Under the pieces are notes generated by a model. The model was not told the DNA's origin. It saw only the letters and a program-made list of their open reading frames with translations, and made no database searches. From JAOPZW01 sp963764585 (GTDB taxonomy: Bacteria; Actinomycetota; Thermoleophilia; Solirubrobacterales; Solirubrobacteraceae), in NCBI GenBank assembly GCA_963764585.1, contig CAVXTB010000002.1:310001-374000 (forward strand): 64,000 nt of DNA. The letters are read 5' to 3'. The translations under genes were made by a program, and so were the position numbers. Within the stretch, counting starts at the first letter, position 1. Each line of letters opens with the position of its first letter. Below, one piece after another: positions 42,776 through 51,794 of this stretch.

Positions 42776-44230
42776 TCAGCAGCTGGGCTGCCAGGACGCG
42801 GTCACGCCCTGCGCCTGCCACGCGTTGCCGACCGTCGTGGCGCTGTAGCCGAGGTCGGAGGCGGCCTGCTGCTCGGCGGCACGGGCGTCGGCGAACGTCG
42901 CCTGCGAGCCGAGGTAGGTCGTCTGCGCGCGGTAGCGGATCTGCTCGGCGCCACCGCGCCCGAGCGAGTCCACGAGGTTCGCGTAGACCTTGTTCGGGAT
43001 GCCGCTGTTGGTGTGCACGCCGCCGTTGTCGCTGGTGGTGCACACGTACTGCGACGCGGTCGCCGGCTGCCCGAAGGCGCCCGGGTTGCGCATGTCGCGG
43101 ATGGCCCCGATCGGCAGGTCCTCGCCCATCGTGGAGTCGCCGGGGTCGACGTCCCAGCCCGCCTGGTCGGAGATCGACTCGTTCAGCGCGCCCGGCTGGT
43201 CCTGGTACTCCAGGCCCGCGGTGCGCTCGGTCACGGCGTGGGTCAGCTCGTGCGCGGTCACGTCGTTGACCGCGAAGCCGTCGCCGTACACCATCTCGAA
43301 GCCGTCCCAGAACGCGTTCTGGTAGCCCACGCCGTAGTGGACGAAGCTGACGAGCTCGGCGCCGGCGTCGTCATACGAGTCGCGGCCGAAGTTGGACGCG
43401 TAGTAGTCGTACGTCGCGCCCGTGAAGTCATAGGCGTTGTCGACGTCGGTATTGCCCGTCGGCGGGTCGCCCTCGCCGCGCGCGAAGGTGCCGGTGGTCG
43501 TGCTGCCGTTGGCGTTGTAGATCGTGCGGTTCTTGGCGAACTCGGTGCGATCCAGCGCAGCGGTCACGCGCCCGGAGGCGGCGTCGACGAACACGAGCTG
43601 GCGGTCGGGCTTGGTGGTCGAGGTCACGTCGACCGCCCACGCGAGGGTCGCGGGGTGCGAGCCGAGCGGCACGCCCGTGTAGACGACGAGCCGCGGCGCC
43701 TGCACGAGCTTGGCGTCGGGGACCTGGCCGTTGGCGACGTCGCGCGCCTGATCGGCGCTGATCGACGCCTGCGTCGCGGCGCCGCTCGTGGGGCGGCTGA
43801 CCGCGGCGCTGAAGCCGGAGAGGGCGTTGGCGCCGCGCGCGAGGTGCACGGTGACGAGACCGTCGTAGACCGGCACGTCGCCGACCATCTGCTGGAAGCG
43901 CACGTGGCTCTGGCCCAGCGAGTCGGACGTCGCGCCCTCGTAGCGCAGCTGCGAGCCGGCGTTGCCGACGCCGAGCAGTGCGGCATAGCGGTCGACGGCC
44001 GCCCGGGCGAGGCTGCCAGCGCTCGCGCTCGACGATACGCCGAGGCGCTTGGCGGTCACCGTACCCGTGACCGTCGATGCCGCGGCCGTCGCGGGGCTCG
44101 CGACGATGCGAACGCCCGTGGCGTCCTGGGTGAATCGATCCTGCGCAGCCTGCTGGACCGCCGCCGACGCTGCGGGTGCAGCAGCCGCCGACGCGACCAA
44201 TACAGGCACGACAAGACGAAGGATGCGCAT
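42776..44230 (-). CDS. secreted thermolysin-type (M4) zinc metallopeptidase
   Basis: 484 residues. Signal peptide ends ASAAV. A propeptide (about 25-215) has FTP/PepSY-like parts: QQMVGDVPVYDGLVTVHLA and LAWAVDVTSTTKPDRQLVFV. The catalytic domain has VNDVTAHELTHAVTERTAGL (HExxH near residue 328) and ALNESISDQAGWDVDP, whose Glu is the third zinc ligand. Also DNGGVHTNSGIPNKVYANL, the conserved catalytic-His region. Pre-pro architecture is complete. It digests extracellular protein. Confidence 0.95.
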   Translation of the reverse strand: MRILRLVVPVLVASAAAAPAASAAVQQAAQDRFTQDATGVRIVASPATAAASTVTGTVTAKRLGVSSSASAGSLARAAVDRYAALLGVGNAGSQLRYEGATSDSLGQSHVRFQQMVGDVPVYDGLVTVHLARGANALSGFSAAVSRPTSGAATQASISADQARDVANGQVPDAKLVQAPRLVVYTGVPLGSHPATLAWAVDVTSTTKPDRQLVFVDAASGRVTAALDRTEFAKNRTIYNANGSTTTGTFARGEGDPPTGNTDVDNAYDFTGATYDYYASNFGRDSYDDAGAELVSFVHYGVGYQNAFWDGFEMVYGDGFAVNDVTAHELTHAVTERTAGLEYQDQPGALNESISDQAGWDVDPGDSTMGEDLPIGAIRDMRNPGAFGQPATASQYVCTTSDNGGVHTNSGIPNKVYANLVDSLGRGGAEQIRYRAQTTYLGSQATFADARAAEQQAASDLGYSATTVGNAWQAQGVTASWQPSC

Positions 44231-44258
44231 AGCGCACCTACCTCCTGGTTTGGGGGTG

Positions 44259-44275
44259 GGGATCGGTGATCCCCC
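44259..44275. promoter_or_regulatory. palindrome upstream of the M4 peptidase gene
   Basis: GGGGATC, GGT, GATCCCC: seven perfect pairs about 29 bases before the peptidase start. It could end the citrate synthase transcript or be an operator. Confidence 0.45.
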
Positions 44276-44350
44276 TGCCGGACCTCCCCTGCCGCAGCGA
44301 GCCGTACCCCGGCTTCACGCGGCCTGAAACCAGCGACGTTGTCCGGCCGC

Positions 44351-45436
44351 TTACGCCGCGGCGGCCGCCCTCGGCGCCGGGCCGACGTACTTCGCCGTCG
44401 GCCGGATCAGGCGCCCTTCGCGCTTCTGCTCGAGGATGTGCGCCGACCAGCCCGCCACGCGCGCGCACGTGAACATGCTCGTGAAGAGCTCCGGCGGCAC
44501 CTCCGCGAGGTCGAGCAGCACGGCCGACCAGAACTCGACGTTGGTCGCCAGCACGCGATCGGGCTTGCGCGCGTGCAGCTCGGCGAGCGCAGCCTGCTCG
44601 AGCGCCTCGGCCACCTCGTAGCGCTCGGAGCCCAGCTCGCGCGCGGTGCGCCGAAGCACGCGCGCCCGCGGGTCCTCGGCGCGGTAGACGCGGTGGCCGA
44701 AGCCCATGAGGCGCTCGCCGCGGTCCAGCGCGGCCTTCACCCAGCGGTCGGCGTCGCCGAGCTCGGCGACCTCGTCGAGCATCTTCAACACGCGCGACGG
44801 CGCGCCGCCGTGCAGCGGCCCGCTCAGCGCGCCGACCGCGCTCGACAGCGCGGCGGCGCAGTCGGCGCCGGTCGACGCCACCACCCGCGCGGTGAAGGTC
44901 GAGGCGTTCATGCCGTGCTCGGCGGCGGAGATCCAGTAGGCGTCGATCGCCTTGACGTGGTCGGGGTCGGCCTCGCCGCGCCAGCGGATCAGGAAGCGCT
45001 CGGGAATCGACGTCGCGCGGTCGACGTCCTCCTGCGGCACCGGCGGCTGGCCACCGCCGCGCGCGGACTGCGCGACGAAGCTCAGGGCCATCACCGACGC
45101 ACGCGCGAGGTCGTCGCGGGCCTGCTCGTCGGAGATGTCGATGAGCTGCTTGAAGCCCCATTCCGGCGCGAGCATCGCCAGCGCCGACTGGACGTCGACG
45201 CGCGGGTCGCCGGAGCGCACGGTCAGCGGGTAGGGCTCGGCGGGCATCAGGCCCGGCTCGAAGCTGCCGTCGACGAGCAGGCCCCAGACCTTCTCGAAGG
45301 GCACCGCGCCGACGAGCTCCTCGATGTCGACGCCGCGGTAGCGCAGCGCGCCGCCCTCCTTGTCGGGCTCGGCGATCTCGGTGGCGAAGGCGACGACGCC
45401 CTCCAGGCCGGACTGGACTTCGCTGTTGCTGTTCAT
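44351..45436 (-). CDS. citrate synthase (type II, short form)
   Basis: 361 residues. It has LRYRGVDIEELVGAVPFEKV, ISAAEHGMNASTFTARVVAS, LSGPLHGGAPSRVLKMLDEV and LMGFGHRVYRAEDPRARVLR, which hold the catalytic His residues, and FTCARVAGWSAHILEQKREG with the late Arg. It condenses oxaloacetate with acetyl-CoA (or propionyl-CoA in 2-methylcitrate synthases, which have the same length). The ATG overlaps the MFS stop (ATGA), an uncommon partner. Citrate versus methylcitrate cannot be resolved by eye. Confidence 0.9.
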   Translation of the reverse strand: MNSNSEVQSGLEGVVAFATEIAEPDKEGGALRYRGVDIEELVGAVPFEKVWGLLVDGSFEPGLMPAEPYPLTVRSGDPRVDVQSALAMLAPEWGFKQLIDISDEQARDDLARASVMALSFVAQSARGGGQPPVPQEDVDRATSIPERFLIRWRGEADPDHVKAIDAYWISAAEHGMNASTFTARVVASTGADCAAALSSAVGALSGPLHGGAPSRVLKMLDEVAELGDADRWVKAALDRGERLMGFGHRVYRAEDPRARVLRRTARELGSERYEVAEALEQAALAELHARKPDRVLATNVEFWSAVLLDLAEVPPELFTSMFTCARVAGWSAHILEQKREGRLIRPTAKYVGPAPRAAAAA

Positions 45437-46659
45437 GCCGCCTCCACGGGTAGCGGTTCGGGTGTCTCGGTGGCAAGGCGCGCGCGGGCGCGGGCGTCCT
45501 CGTCGCCTTCGAGAGGAGCGAGGACGACGAAGGCGGCCAGCGGGGCGATCGCGAGGACCGCGTAGGCCGCGTTCCATGACGTCAGCTCGACGAGCACGCC
45601 GAAGGCGGTCGGCGCCAGGACGCCGCCGACCGAGATCAGCGTGTTCTGCATGCTCATGGCCGTGCCGGCGCGGGCGCGGCCGGAGATCTCGGCGGCCGCG
45701 GTGAAGGCCAGGCCGTTCCAGCTCATCGTCGAGACGGCCGCCACGGCGAGGACCGGGTACAGGAGCGCGCCCGGGCCGCCGGCCAGCGCGCCGACGGCGA
45801 CGAGCAGCGCGGTGTTGCGCGCGGCGATGCGGCGGATCGGCGCGATGCGCAGCCCCTCGCGGTCCGAGCGCCGGCCGGCGACGATGCGCACGAGCGCGCC
45901 GACGATCTGCAGGACGCCGAGCGCGGCCGCCGCCGTGGCGGCCGACACGTCGCGCGCGTCGTGCAGGAAGAGCACGATGAAGCCGAGCATCGACGACTGC
46001 GCGCAGACGAGCAGGGCGCCGCCGGCTCCGAGCCGATAGATGCGCGCGTCGCGCGTGGGCGCCGGGGCGGCGATCGCGGGGCGCGCGCCCGGCACCGGCG
46101 GCGGGTCGCGCATGAGGGCCACCGCGGCGATGGCGGCGGTGAGGCACAGCCCTGCAAGCGCCACGAAGGCGGCGTCGAGGCCGTGCGCATCGATGAGGCT
46201 CGGCAGCGTCAGCGAGGCCAGCGCGCCGCCCATCGGCAGCGCCATCTGGCGGATGCCCAGCGCGAAGCCGCGCTCGCCGCGCGCGAACCAGCCCATCACC
46301 GCGCGGCCCGACGCCCCCGTTGCGCTCGAGCCGAACATGCCGGCGGCGAGCAGCGCGACGAGCAGCGCCGGGTAGGTCGTCGCGGCCGCCGCCCCCACGA
46401 GCGCCGCGGCGCACCCGGCCAGGCCGGCGGCCATCACGGGGCGCTCGCCGATGCGGTCGGTGAGCGCGCCCCACGGCACGAGCGTCAGCATCCCGCCGGC
46501 CGTCACCGCGGCGAACGCGAGCCCGACCTCGCCGAGGGTCAGCCCGAACTCGCTGCGCACCGCGGGGCCGAGCGACGGCAGCCCCATGCGCAGCGCGGAG
46601 AACGCGCCCGCGCCGACGGCTCCCGTCGCCAGGATCACCCACCGGTAGCGCGAGGTCAC
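45433..46659 (-). CDS. major facilitator superfamily transporter
   Basis: 408 residues from GTG overlapping the CGNR gene. Twelve hydrophobic segments, with the loop 2-3 motif GALTDRIGERPVMAAG and the segment MGWFARGERGFALGIRQMAL seen in MFS transporters of small anions and sugars. Probably exchanges an organic acid or nutrient; coupling to citrate synthase hints at a carboxylate, but that is inference. Confidence 0.9.
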   Translation of the reverse strand: MTSRYRWVILATGAVGAGAFSALRMGLPSLGPAVRSEFGLTLGEVGLAFAAVTAGGMLTLVPWGALTDRIGERPVMAAGLAGCAAALVGAAAATTYPALLVALLAAGMFGSSATGASGRAVMGWFARGERGFALGIRQMALPMGGALASLTLPSLIDAHGLDAAFVALAGLCLTAAIAAVALMRDPPPVPGARPAIAAPAPTRDARIYRLGAGGALLVCAQSSMLGFIVLFLHDARDVSAATAAAALGVLQIVGALVRIVAGRRSDREGLRIAPIRRIAARNTALLVAVGALAGGPGALLYPVLAVAAVSTMSWNGLAFTAAAEISGRARAGTAMSMQNTLISVGGVLAPTAFGVLVELTSWNAAYAVLAIAPLAAFVVLAPLEGDEDARARARLATETPEPLPVEAA

Positions 46660-47297
46660 GCGGCGGCCCTGTGGCGTTCGCGATGGCGGCGCGCCTTGGC
46701 CTCGTTGCCGCACAGCGACATCGAGCACCAGCGCCGCCGCGCGGCGGGCGAGCGGTCGTAGAACCGCGCCGAGCAGGTCTCCGACGCGCAGACGCGGATG
46801 CGCCTGGCCTCGGCCGGCGTGCCGAGCATCCGCGCCGCATCGAGCGCGACCGCCGCCAGCGCGGCGCGCACCGGATCCGCCGCGGCGCGCTGCGCGAGGA
46901 CGATCGCGCCGGAGCCGTCGAGCGCGAGCTCGGGCCGCGGGCCGGCGCCGGCGAGCCATCCGTCGATCTCGCGCACCGCGGCCCGCGGGGCGGGCGCCCC
47001 GGCGAGCGTCGCGTCGACACAGACGCCGATCGCCTCGCGCAGGTCACGCGCCTCGGCGAGCAGCGCCCGCGTCACGCGCGGCCGCCCCGCCACGAGCTCC
47101 GCTCGTACGAGCCACAGCCCGAGGTCGGCGGGGCTGGCGAGCGTCTCGACGCGCCGGCGCCAGCGCTCGCGCAGCGTGTTGACGAGGTCGAGCGCCGGCC
47201 GGCCGCCGAGCCAGTACCACCACTCGGCGCCGCTTCGCAGCGGAAGCGCGAGGTGATCGGGCAGGTCGCGCGCGGCGGCGGGCGTGGGCGGCGGCAT
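46656..47297 (-). CDS. CGNR zinc-finger protein with ABATE domain
   Basis: 213 residues. The ABATE-like N-terminus is GGRPALDLVNTLRERWRRRV. The C-terminal CGNR zinc finger is RVCASETCSARFYDRSPAAR followed by RRWCSMSLCGNEAKARRHRE, with four Cys and the CGN signature. These proteins are predicted to bind nucleic acid and regulate transcription, perhaps in stress. It is the first gene of an operon with the MFS transporter and citrate synthase, so it may be their regulator. Confidence 0.9.
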   Translation of the reverse strand: MPPPTPAAARDLPDHLALPLRSGAEWWYWLGGRPALDLVNTLRERWRRRVETLASPADLGLWLVRAELVAGRPRVTRALLAEARDLREAIGVCVDATLAGAPAPRAAVREIDGWLAGAGPRPELALDGSGAIVLAQRAAADPVRAALAAVALDAARMLGTPAEARRIRVCASETCSARFYDRSPAARRRWCSMSLCGNEAKARRHRERHRAAA

Positions 47298-47332
47298 AAC
47301 CGGATGATAGCGGTCAGGTGGTTACGGCGACT

Positions 47333-47391
47333 CCCGCGGTTTGCGGCGGTTCGCGGCCGGGGCACTGAGGGGGAAAGCCGCTGGGGTCGCG
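47333..47391 (+). repeat. dispersed repeat, copy D (partial)
   Basis: GGTTTGCGGCGGTTCGCGG, then CCGGGGCACTGAGGGGGAAAG matches copy A base for base in the core. The GTCGTGCCTCGTCG part is missing. It lies in the 129-base gap between the divergent CGNR and amidase genes, so it may carry promoter sequence. Confidence 0.7.
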
Positions 47392-47426
47392 CGGACGACG
47401 ACACCGACCATCTAGGCTCCCCCGCC

Positions 47427-48845
47427 ATGTCCGACCTCCTCTTCCGCCCGGCGAACGAGCTGGCCGGCCTCGTGCGCGACGGCGAGCTTTCGGCCCGCGA
47501 GCTGGTCCAGGCCTCGCTCGATCGCATCGACGCCGTCAACCCCGAGCTCAACGCGTTCGTCGACGTCTTCGACGAGGAGGCGCTGGCGGCCGCCGACGCG
47601 ATCTCCGCGGGCGACGAGCGCCCGTTCGCGGGCGTCCCGATCGCGATCAAGAACAACCGGCCCGTCACGGGCCATCGGATGACCTACGCCGCGGAGTTCA
47701 TGGGCGACTGGGAGGCGCCGTACGACCACAACGTCGTCCGCCGCCTGCGCGACGCCGGCTTCGTGATCGTCGGCTCCACGACGCTGCCGGAGTGGGGCAT
47801 CCTGCCGTGGACGAACACCAAGCGCTTCGGCCCGACGCGCAACCCGTGGGACCCGGCGCGCACGAGCGGCGGCTCTTCGGGTGGGTCGGCGAGCGCGGTG
47901 GCGGCGGGCATGGTGCCGATCGCCCACGCCAACGACGGCGGCGGCTCGACGCGCATCCCCGCGGCGTGCTGCGGGCTGGTCGGCCTCAAGCCGCAGCGCA
48001 ACCGCATCTCGCTGGCGCCGGAGATCGGCGAGAGCTTCCTCGGCATCGACGGCGTGCTCACGCACAGCGTGTTCGACACGGCGCTTGCCCTCGACGTGCT
48101 CGCCGGCTACGAGGTCGGCGACGCCTCGTGGGCGCCGCCGCCGGCCGAGCCGTTCGCGGCCAGCGCGGCCCGCGAGCCGTCGGGCCTGCGCGTGGCCGTC
48201 GTCACCAACCCGCCGATCGACGCGCCGATCGATCCCGTCCGCGCCGAGGCCGCCCGGGCTGCGGGCCGGCTGCTCGAGTCGCTCGGCCACAGCGTCGAGG
48301 AGACCGAGGCGCCGTGGCGCGAGGACTCGCTCCTGCACGCCTTCACCGCGCTGTTCGCGCCGCTGGTCATGCTCCAGGTCGCCTTCGGCCGCCTGGTCCA
48401 CGGCCGGGAGCCCGACGAGGAGGAGATGGAGCCCCTGAGCTGGGCGCTGTGGCAGCTCGTCGGCAGCATGTCGGCGCTCGACGCGCATCTCGCCTCGGCG
48501 CAGCTGCAGATCTTCGCCCGCGGCCTGCTGGGCTGGATGTCGCAGTACGACGTCGTCGTGGCCCCGGCGCTCGCCGAGGCGCCCGTGCTGCTCGACGACG
48601 TCCATTGGCAGACCGACGACCCGATGGGCCTGTTCGCGCGCTCGGGCGCGTTCACCCCGTTCACCGCAGTGGCCAACGTGACCGGTCAGCCCGCGATCGC
48701 GGTGCCCTTCGACGAGCACGAGGGCCTGCCCGTCGCCGTGCAGCTGTTCGGCCGGCCGGTGCGGGAGGGCGACCTGCTCGCCGTGGCGACGCAGGTCGAG
48801 ACCGCCCGGCCCTGGGCCCAGCGGCGCCCGGCGCTGCAGACGTGA
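47427..48845 (+). CDS. amidase-signature-family hydrolase
   Basis: 472 residues. The Ser-Ser-Lys triad is visible: Lys in FAGVPIAIKNNRPVTGH, the first Ser in TSGGSSGGSASAVAAGM and the nucleophile in ANDGGGSTRIPAACCGLVGL. It has full length and TGQPAIAVPFDEHEGLPVAV near the C-terminus. Members hydrolyse amides such as fatty-acid amides, peptides or the glutamine of GatA. No gatB or gatC neighbours, so it is not a tRNA amidotransferase subunit. Substrate unknown; no signal peptide. Confidence 0.92.
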   Translation: MSDLLFRPANELAGLVRDGELSARELVQASLDRIDAVNPELNAFVDVFDEEALAAADAISAGDERPFAGVPIAIKNNRPVTGHRMTYAAEFMGDWEAPYDHNVVRRLRDAGFVIVGSTTLPEWGILPWTNTKRFGPTRNPWDPARTSGGSSGGSASAVAAGMVPIAHANDGGGSTRIPAACCGLVGLKPQRNRISLAPEIGESFLGIDGVLTHSVFDTALALDVLAGYEVGDASWAPPPAEPFAASAAREPSGLRVAVVTNPPIDAPIDPVRAEAARAAGRLLESLGHSVEETEAPWREDSLLHAFTALFAPLVMLQVAFGRLVHGREPDEEEMEPLSWALWQLVGSMSALDAHLASAQLQIFARGLLGWMSQYDVVVAPALAEAPVLLDDVHWQTDDPMGLFARSGAFTPFTAVANVTGQPAIAVPFDEHEGLPVAVQLFGRPVREGDLLAVATQVETARPWAQRRPALQT

Positions 48846-48850
48846 GCGGA

Positions 48851-48878
48851 CCCCGGCCGCGCCGAAACGCGACCGGGG
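48851..48878. terminator. hairpin between amidase and secreted-protein gene
   Basis: CCCCGGCCGCG and CGCGACCGGGG around CCGAAA, with one mismatch. It lies between converging genes. Confidence 0.7.
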
Positions 48879-48896
48879 CCCATGGGGTGATGCAGA

Positions 48897-50408
48897 TCAG
48901 CCGGTGAACTTCGGCTTCGCCGCGGCCGCGTGGCAGCGGTCGAAGCTGAGGCGCAGCGTCTTGGCCTTCGTCTGGCTGGACTTGGCGAACTGGACCGTCG
49001 CCTGGACGCGGTGCGCGCCGAAGGCGAGGCGCCGGACGTTCAGCGGGAGCACCCAGCGCCCGCCCTTGCCGTTGGCCTTGGTCAGCGTCTTGACCTTCTT
49101 GCCGTCGACGTAGAACGTGACCTTGACGATGCGCCGGCCGGTGACGGTCGCCGCGATCGCGTTGGTGGTCGGGCACCCGCTCGGGCCGCTCAGCTTGGCG
49201 CTGCCGGGGCGCACGCGCGCCGGGCTCACCTGGATCTTCGGCTGCGCGGTCGTCGCGGGCGGCGTCGGCGCGGGCGGCTCGTCGTGCGGCGGCGGCTGGG
49301 TCTTGCGCGTGTTGGTGAGCAGGCACTCCCAGGCGTCGCCCGCGGCGACGTTCAGCGTGCCGTCGTCGTCGGCGGCGTTGCCGTGCGCGGTGTCCTTGCA
49401 GGCCAGCGTCGAGGTGTAGTTGGCCAGATCGGTGGCGGTGCCCGCCGCCTCGGCGACGCTGTGCGCGCCGGGCAGGACCACGACGGCGCCGGTCGTGCCG
49501 CCATCGCCGACGTCGGTCGCCTTCGCGGCGCCGTCGACGAGCAGGTTGAACCTGCCGGCGTCGGTGGCGGGCGACAGCGCCTTGGTCACCTTGATCGTGC
49601 CGGTCTTGCGCGTGTTGGTGATCGTGCAGACCCAGTGATCGCCCTTGTCGACCTGCACGGTCTTGCCGTTGACGGCCGGGTCGTTCGGGTGCGCGGTGTC
49701 GACGCACGAGGTCGACTGGCTGTAGTCGGCCAGGCTCGTGGCGGTGCCGGCGGTCTCGTCGACCGAGTGCGAGCCGGTCGTCACGGTCACGTCGCCGGTG
49801 GTGCCGCCGTCACCGACGTTGGACGCCTTCGTGGCGCCGTCGACGGTCAGGTTGAACTTGCCGGTGTCGCCGGCCGGCGCGACGACCTTCTTGATCACCT
49901 TGATCGTGCCGGTGTCGCGCGTGTTGGTGACCCAGCACTTCGTCCACTCGTACCAGTCGAGCCTGAAGTTGATCTTGCTCGTGGCCGCGTCGAACGTCGT
50001 GTCGGGGTCGAGGTTCGCCCCCTGCGTCGGCTCGAGGCCCCAGCCGTTGCTCGAGCCCGTGTGGCGGCAGACGACGCCGGTCAGCGTGTAGCCGCTGGTG
50101 GCGCGCTCGCTGATCGTCTGGGTCAGCGAGCCCCAGCGCTGCGTGCATGCGCTCTGCGCGTTGCACTCGACCTGGAAGGTCTTGCCGTTCAGCTCGCCGC
50201 CCTTGATCGAGAACGAGGACGGGCTCGGCGACGGCGTCAGGTGCGTGTCGAACGTGAACGTCTGGTTCGGGTCGCCGCCCTGGTTGATCTTGACGATCGT
50301 GATCTTGCTGTACGTGGCGTGGGCGGCCTGGGCACACAACGCCAGGCCGAGCCACGCCAGCGCGGCTGCGCAGAGCAGCCGTGCTCCACGCGAAGCGCGA
50401 ATGGTCAT
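48897..50408 (-). CDS. large secreted repeat protein (prealbumin/SpaA-like repeats)
   Basis: 503 residues from ATG with GGGGGTGAT upstream. Signal peptide ends AHATY. An N-terminal domain (about 35-160) starts KITIVKINQGGDPNQTFTF. Two repeats of about 95 residues follow, each running from TGTIKVxK through FNLxVDGAxKAxxVGDGGTTG to the CxITNTRKT end, with paired Cys. After a Pro-rich linker, a C-terminal Ig-like domain has IQVSPARVRPGSAKLSGPSG, VTFYVDGKKVKTL and FAKSSQTKAKTL. The first and last parts match the next gene. Probably a surface or matrix protein. No sortase motif. Confidence 0.8.
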   Translation of the reverse strand: MTIRASRGARLLCAAALAWLGLALCAQAAHATYSKITIVKINQGGDPNQTFTFDTHLTPSPSPSSFSIKGGELNGKTFQVECNAQSACTQRWGSLTQTISERATSGYTLTGVVCRHTGSSNGWGLEPTQGANLDPDTTFDAATSKINFRLDWYEWTKCWVTNTRDTGTIKVIKKVVAPAGDTGKFNLTVDGATKASNVGDGGTTGDVTVTTGSHSVDETAGTATSLADYSQSTSCVDTAHPNDPAVNGKTVQVDKGDHWVCTITNTRKTGTIKVTKALSPATDAGRFNLLVDGAAKATDVGDGGTTGAVVVLPGAHSVAEAAGTATDLANYTSTLACKDTAHGNAADDDGTLNVAAGDAWECLLTNTRKTQPPPHDEPPAPTPPATTAQPKIQVSPARVRPGSAKLSGPSGCPTTNAIAATVTGRRIVKVTFYVDGKKVKTLTKANGKGGRWVLPLNVRRLAFGAHRVQATVQFAKSSQTKAKTLRLSFDRCHAAAAKPKFTG

Positions 50409-50591
50409 TCGGACATCACCCCCAACTCGGTCCGCACGGTTCCCCAACCGTCCGGATCACCCCCGTCCGGGACATCCATGCCCGGAACTGAATTCCAATG
50501 TACACGGTGAGCGGTCGATGTCCAGCGTTGAGCGGTCGTCCTTTCGTCCAGGCGGTCTATGGACGGCTCAAGCCGCGATGACCGTTCGGCC

Positions 50592-50627
50592 ACCCCGAGG
50601 GGTCGGGCGCAGCCCACCCCAAGGGGT
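50592..50627. repeat. twin ACCCCRAGGGGT palindromes
   Basis: ACCCCGAGGGGT (50592-50603) and ACCCCAAGGGGT (50616-50627), 24 bases apart centre to centre, in the non-coding gap between the two secreted-protein genes. Possible twin operator, or hairpins of the terminator region. Confidence 0.45.
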
Positions 50628-50628
50628 G

Positions 50629-50667
50629 ACCCCGGCCGTGCCCTTGGGACGGAGGCACGGCCGGGGT
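50629..50667. terminator. strong hairpin after the second secreted-protein gene
   Basis: ACCCCGGCCGTGCC and its exact inverted copy around an 11-base loop: fourteen perfect pairs, directly after the gene at 50675-51637. Confidence 0.85.
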
Positions 50668-50674
50668 CTTGGGG

Positions 50675-51637
50675 TCAGCCGGTGAACTGCGGGCGCGTTG
50701 CTGCGCTATGGCACCGACTGAAGCTCAGAGGCAGCGTCTTTGCCTTCGTCTGGCTGGACTTGGCGAACTCGATCTTCGCCCGCACCCGATGGCTGCCGAA
50801 CGCCAGGCCGCGAATCCGCATCGACAGCACCCAGCGGTTGCCGCGGTTGGCTCGATTGAGCGTCTTGACCTTCTTGTTGTCCACGTAGAACGTCACACGG
50901 ACGATCCGCCGGCCGCTGACGCTCGCGGCCACGACGTCGGACCGCGCGCAGCCGTTCGGGCCGCTGAGCTTCGCGCTGCCGGGCCGCACGCGGGCGGGAC
51001 TGACCTCGATCTGCGGCGTCGACGACGACGTGTTCGACTGCGTGCCCGTCGTGCCCGGTGTCGTCGAGCCCGGCGGGGTGGTCGTCGGCGGCGTCGTCGT
51101 CGGAGGCGTCTCGGTCGGAGGCGTCTCGGGCGGCGTGTACGTGTTCGTGAACGTGCAGAGGACCCACTCGTAGTAGTGGACCTTCAGCGTCACGGTGCCG
51201 TGGACGAGATCCTTCGTGACCTCGCTGTCGGGCTTGATCGGCGAGTTCGGCCCGGGTTGACCGGCGTAGCTGCTGTACCCCTGCGTGTACCGGCAGGTGA
51301 TGTCGGTCAGCGTGTAGCCCGACGTCGGCTTCTCGGTCACCGCATTCGTGGCGGTGTTGCCCTGGCACTCGCCCTGGTGATTCGGGCGGTCGATGTTGCA
51401 GTAGACCTCGTACGGATTGGTCGCCTGGCCGCCCTTGAGCGAGAAGTCGCTCGCGGCGGGCGAGAACGACGGATGGAACGCGAACGTGTCGTTCGGGTTG
51501 CCACCCTGGTTGACCTTCGCGATCTGGACCTTGCCGTGCCAGGCGAACGCCGCCTGAGCACAGAACGCCAGACCGACCCACATCATCGCGGCTGTCACAA
51601 GCAGCCGCACAACCCCGCGCGGAGCGCGAATTGACAT
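50675..51637 (-). CDS. secreted protein, shorter paralogue of the 48897-50408 product
   Basis: 320 residues, also preceded by GGGGGTGAT. Signal peptide ends AFAWH. The N-terminal domain, GKVQIAKVNQGGNPNDTFAF, SGYTLTDITCRYT and YYEWVLCTFTNTY, matches that of the downstream gene. The two middle repeats are replaced by a Pro/Thr linker (PPTETPPTTTPP type). The C-terminal domain again has IEVSPARVRPGSAKLSGPNG and VTFYVDNKKVKTL. Same two-domain plan, so tandem duplication with loss or gain of repeats. Extracellular, function unknown. Confidence 0.8.
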   Translation of the reverse strand: MSIRAPRGVVRLLVTAAMMWVGLAFCAQAAFAWHGKVQIAKVNQGGNPNDTFAFHPSFSPAASDFSLKGGQATNPYEVYCNIDRPNHQGECQGNTATNAVTEKPTSGYTLTDITCRYTQGYSSYAGQPGPNSPIKPDSEVTKDLVHGTVTLKVHYYEWVLCTFTNTYTPPETPPTETPPTTTPPTTTPPGSTTPGTTGTQSNTSSSTPQIEVSPARVRPGSAKLSGPNGCARSDVVAASVSGRRIVRVTFYVDNKKVKTLNRANRGNRWVLSMRIRGLAFGSHRVRAKIEFAKSSQTKAKTLPLSFSRCHSAATRPQFTG

Positions 51638-51721
51638 CTGAGAGATCACCCCCAAGACAGCCGGCGAGGCTGGCCCACCGGACAATGGTTCACCCCTAGC
51701 CCGGTCCACCCCCCAGGCTTA

Positions 51722-51739
51722 GCGGGCTAATTTACCCGC
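51722..51739. promoter_or_regulatory. A/T-looped hairpin upstream of the second secreted-protein gene
   Basis: GCGGG, CTAATTTA, CCCGC, in the 157-base gap 51638-51794. The A/T-rich centre is rare in this window and could be a regulator site or promoter part. Confidence 0.35.
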
Positions 51740-51770
51740 CGGACGGTCGGTCAACAGTGACGAGCGGCAT

Positions 51771-51790
51771 GGTGTTCGACACCGAACACC
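51771..51790. terminator. hairpin after the SDR gene
   Basis: GGTGTTCG, ACAC, CGAACACC: eight perfect pairs just beyond the stop of the gene at 51795-52679. Confidence 0.65.
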
Positions 51791-51794
51791 GCAA

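Noticed and set aside
47427..48845. GatA subunit of tRNA amidotransferase
   Set aside because: No gatB or gatC nearby and the flanking genes are unrelated; the amidase family is broad.
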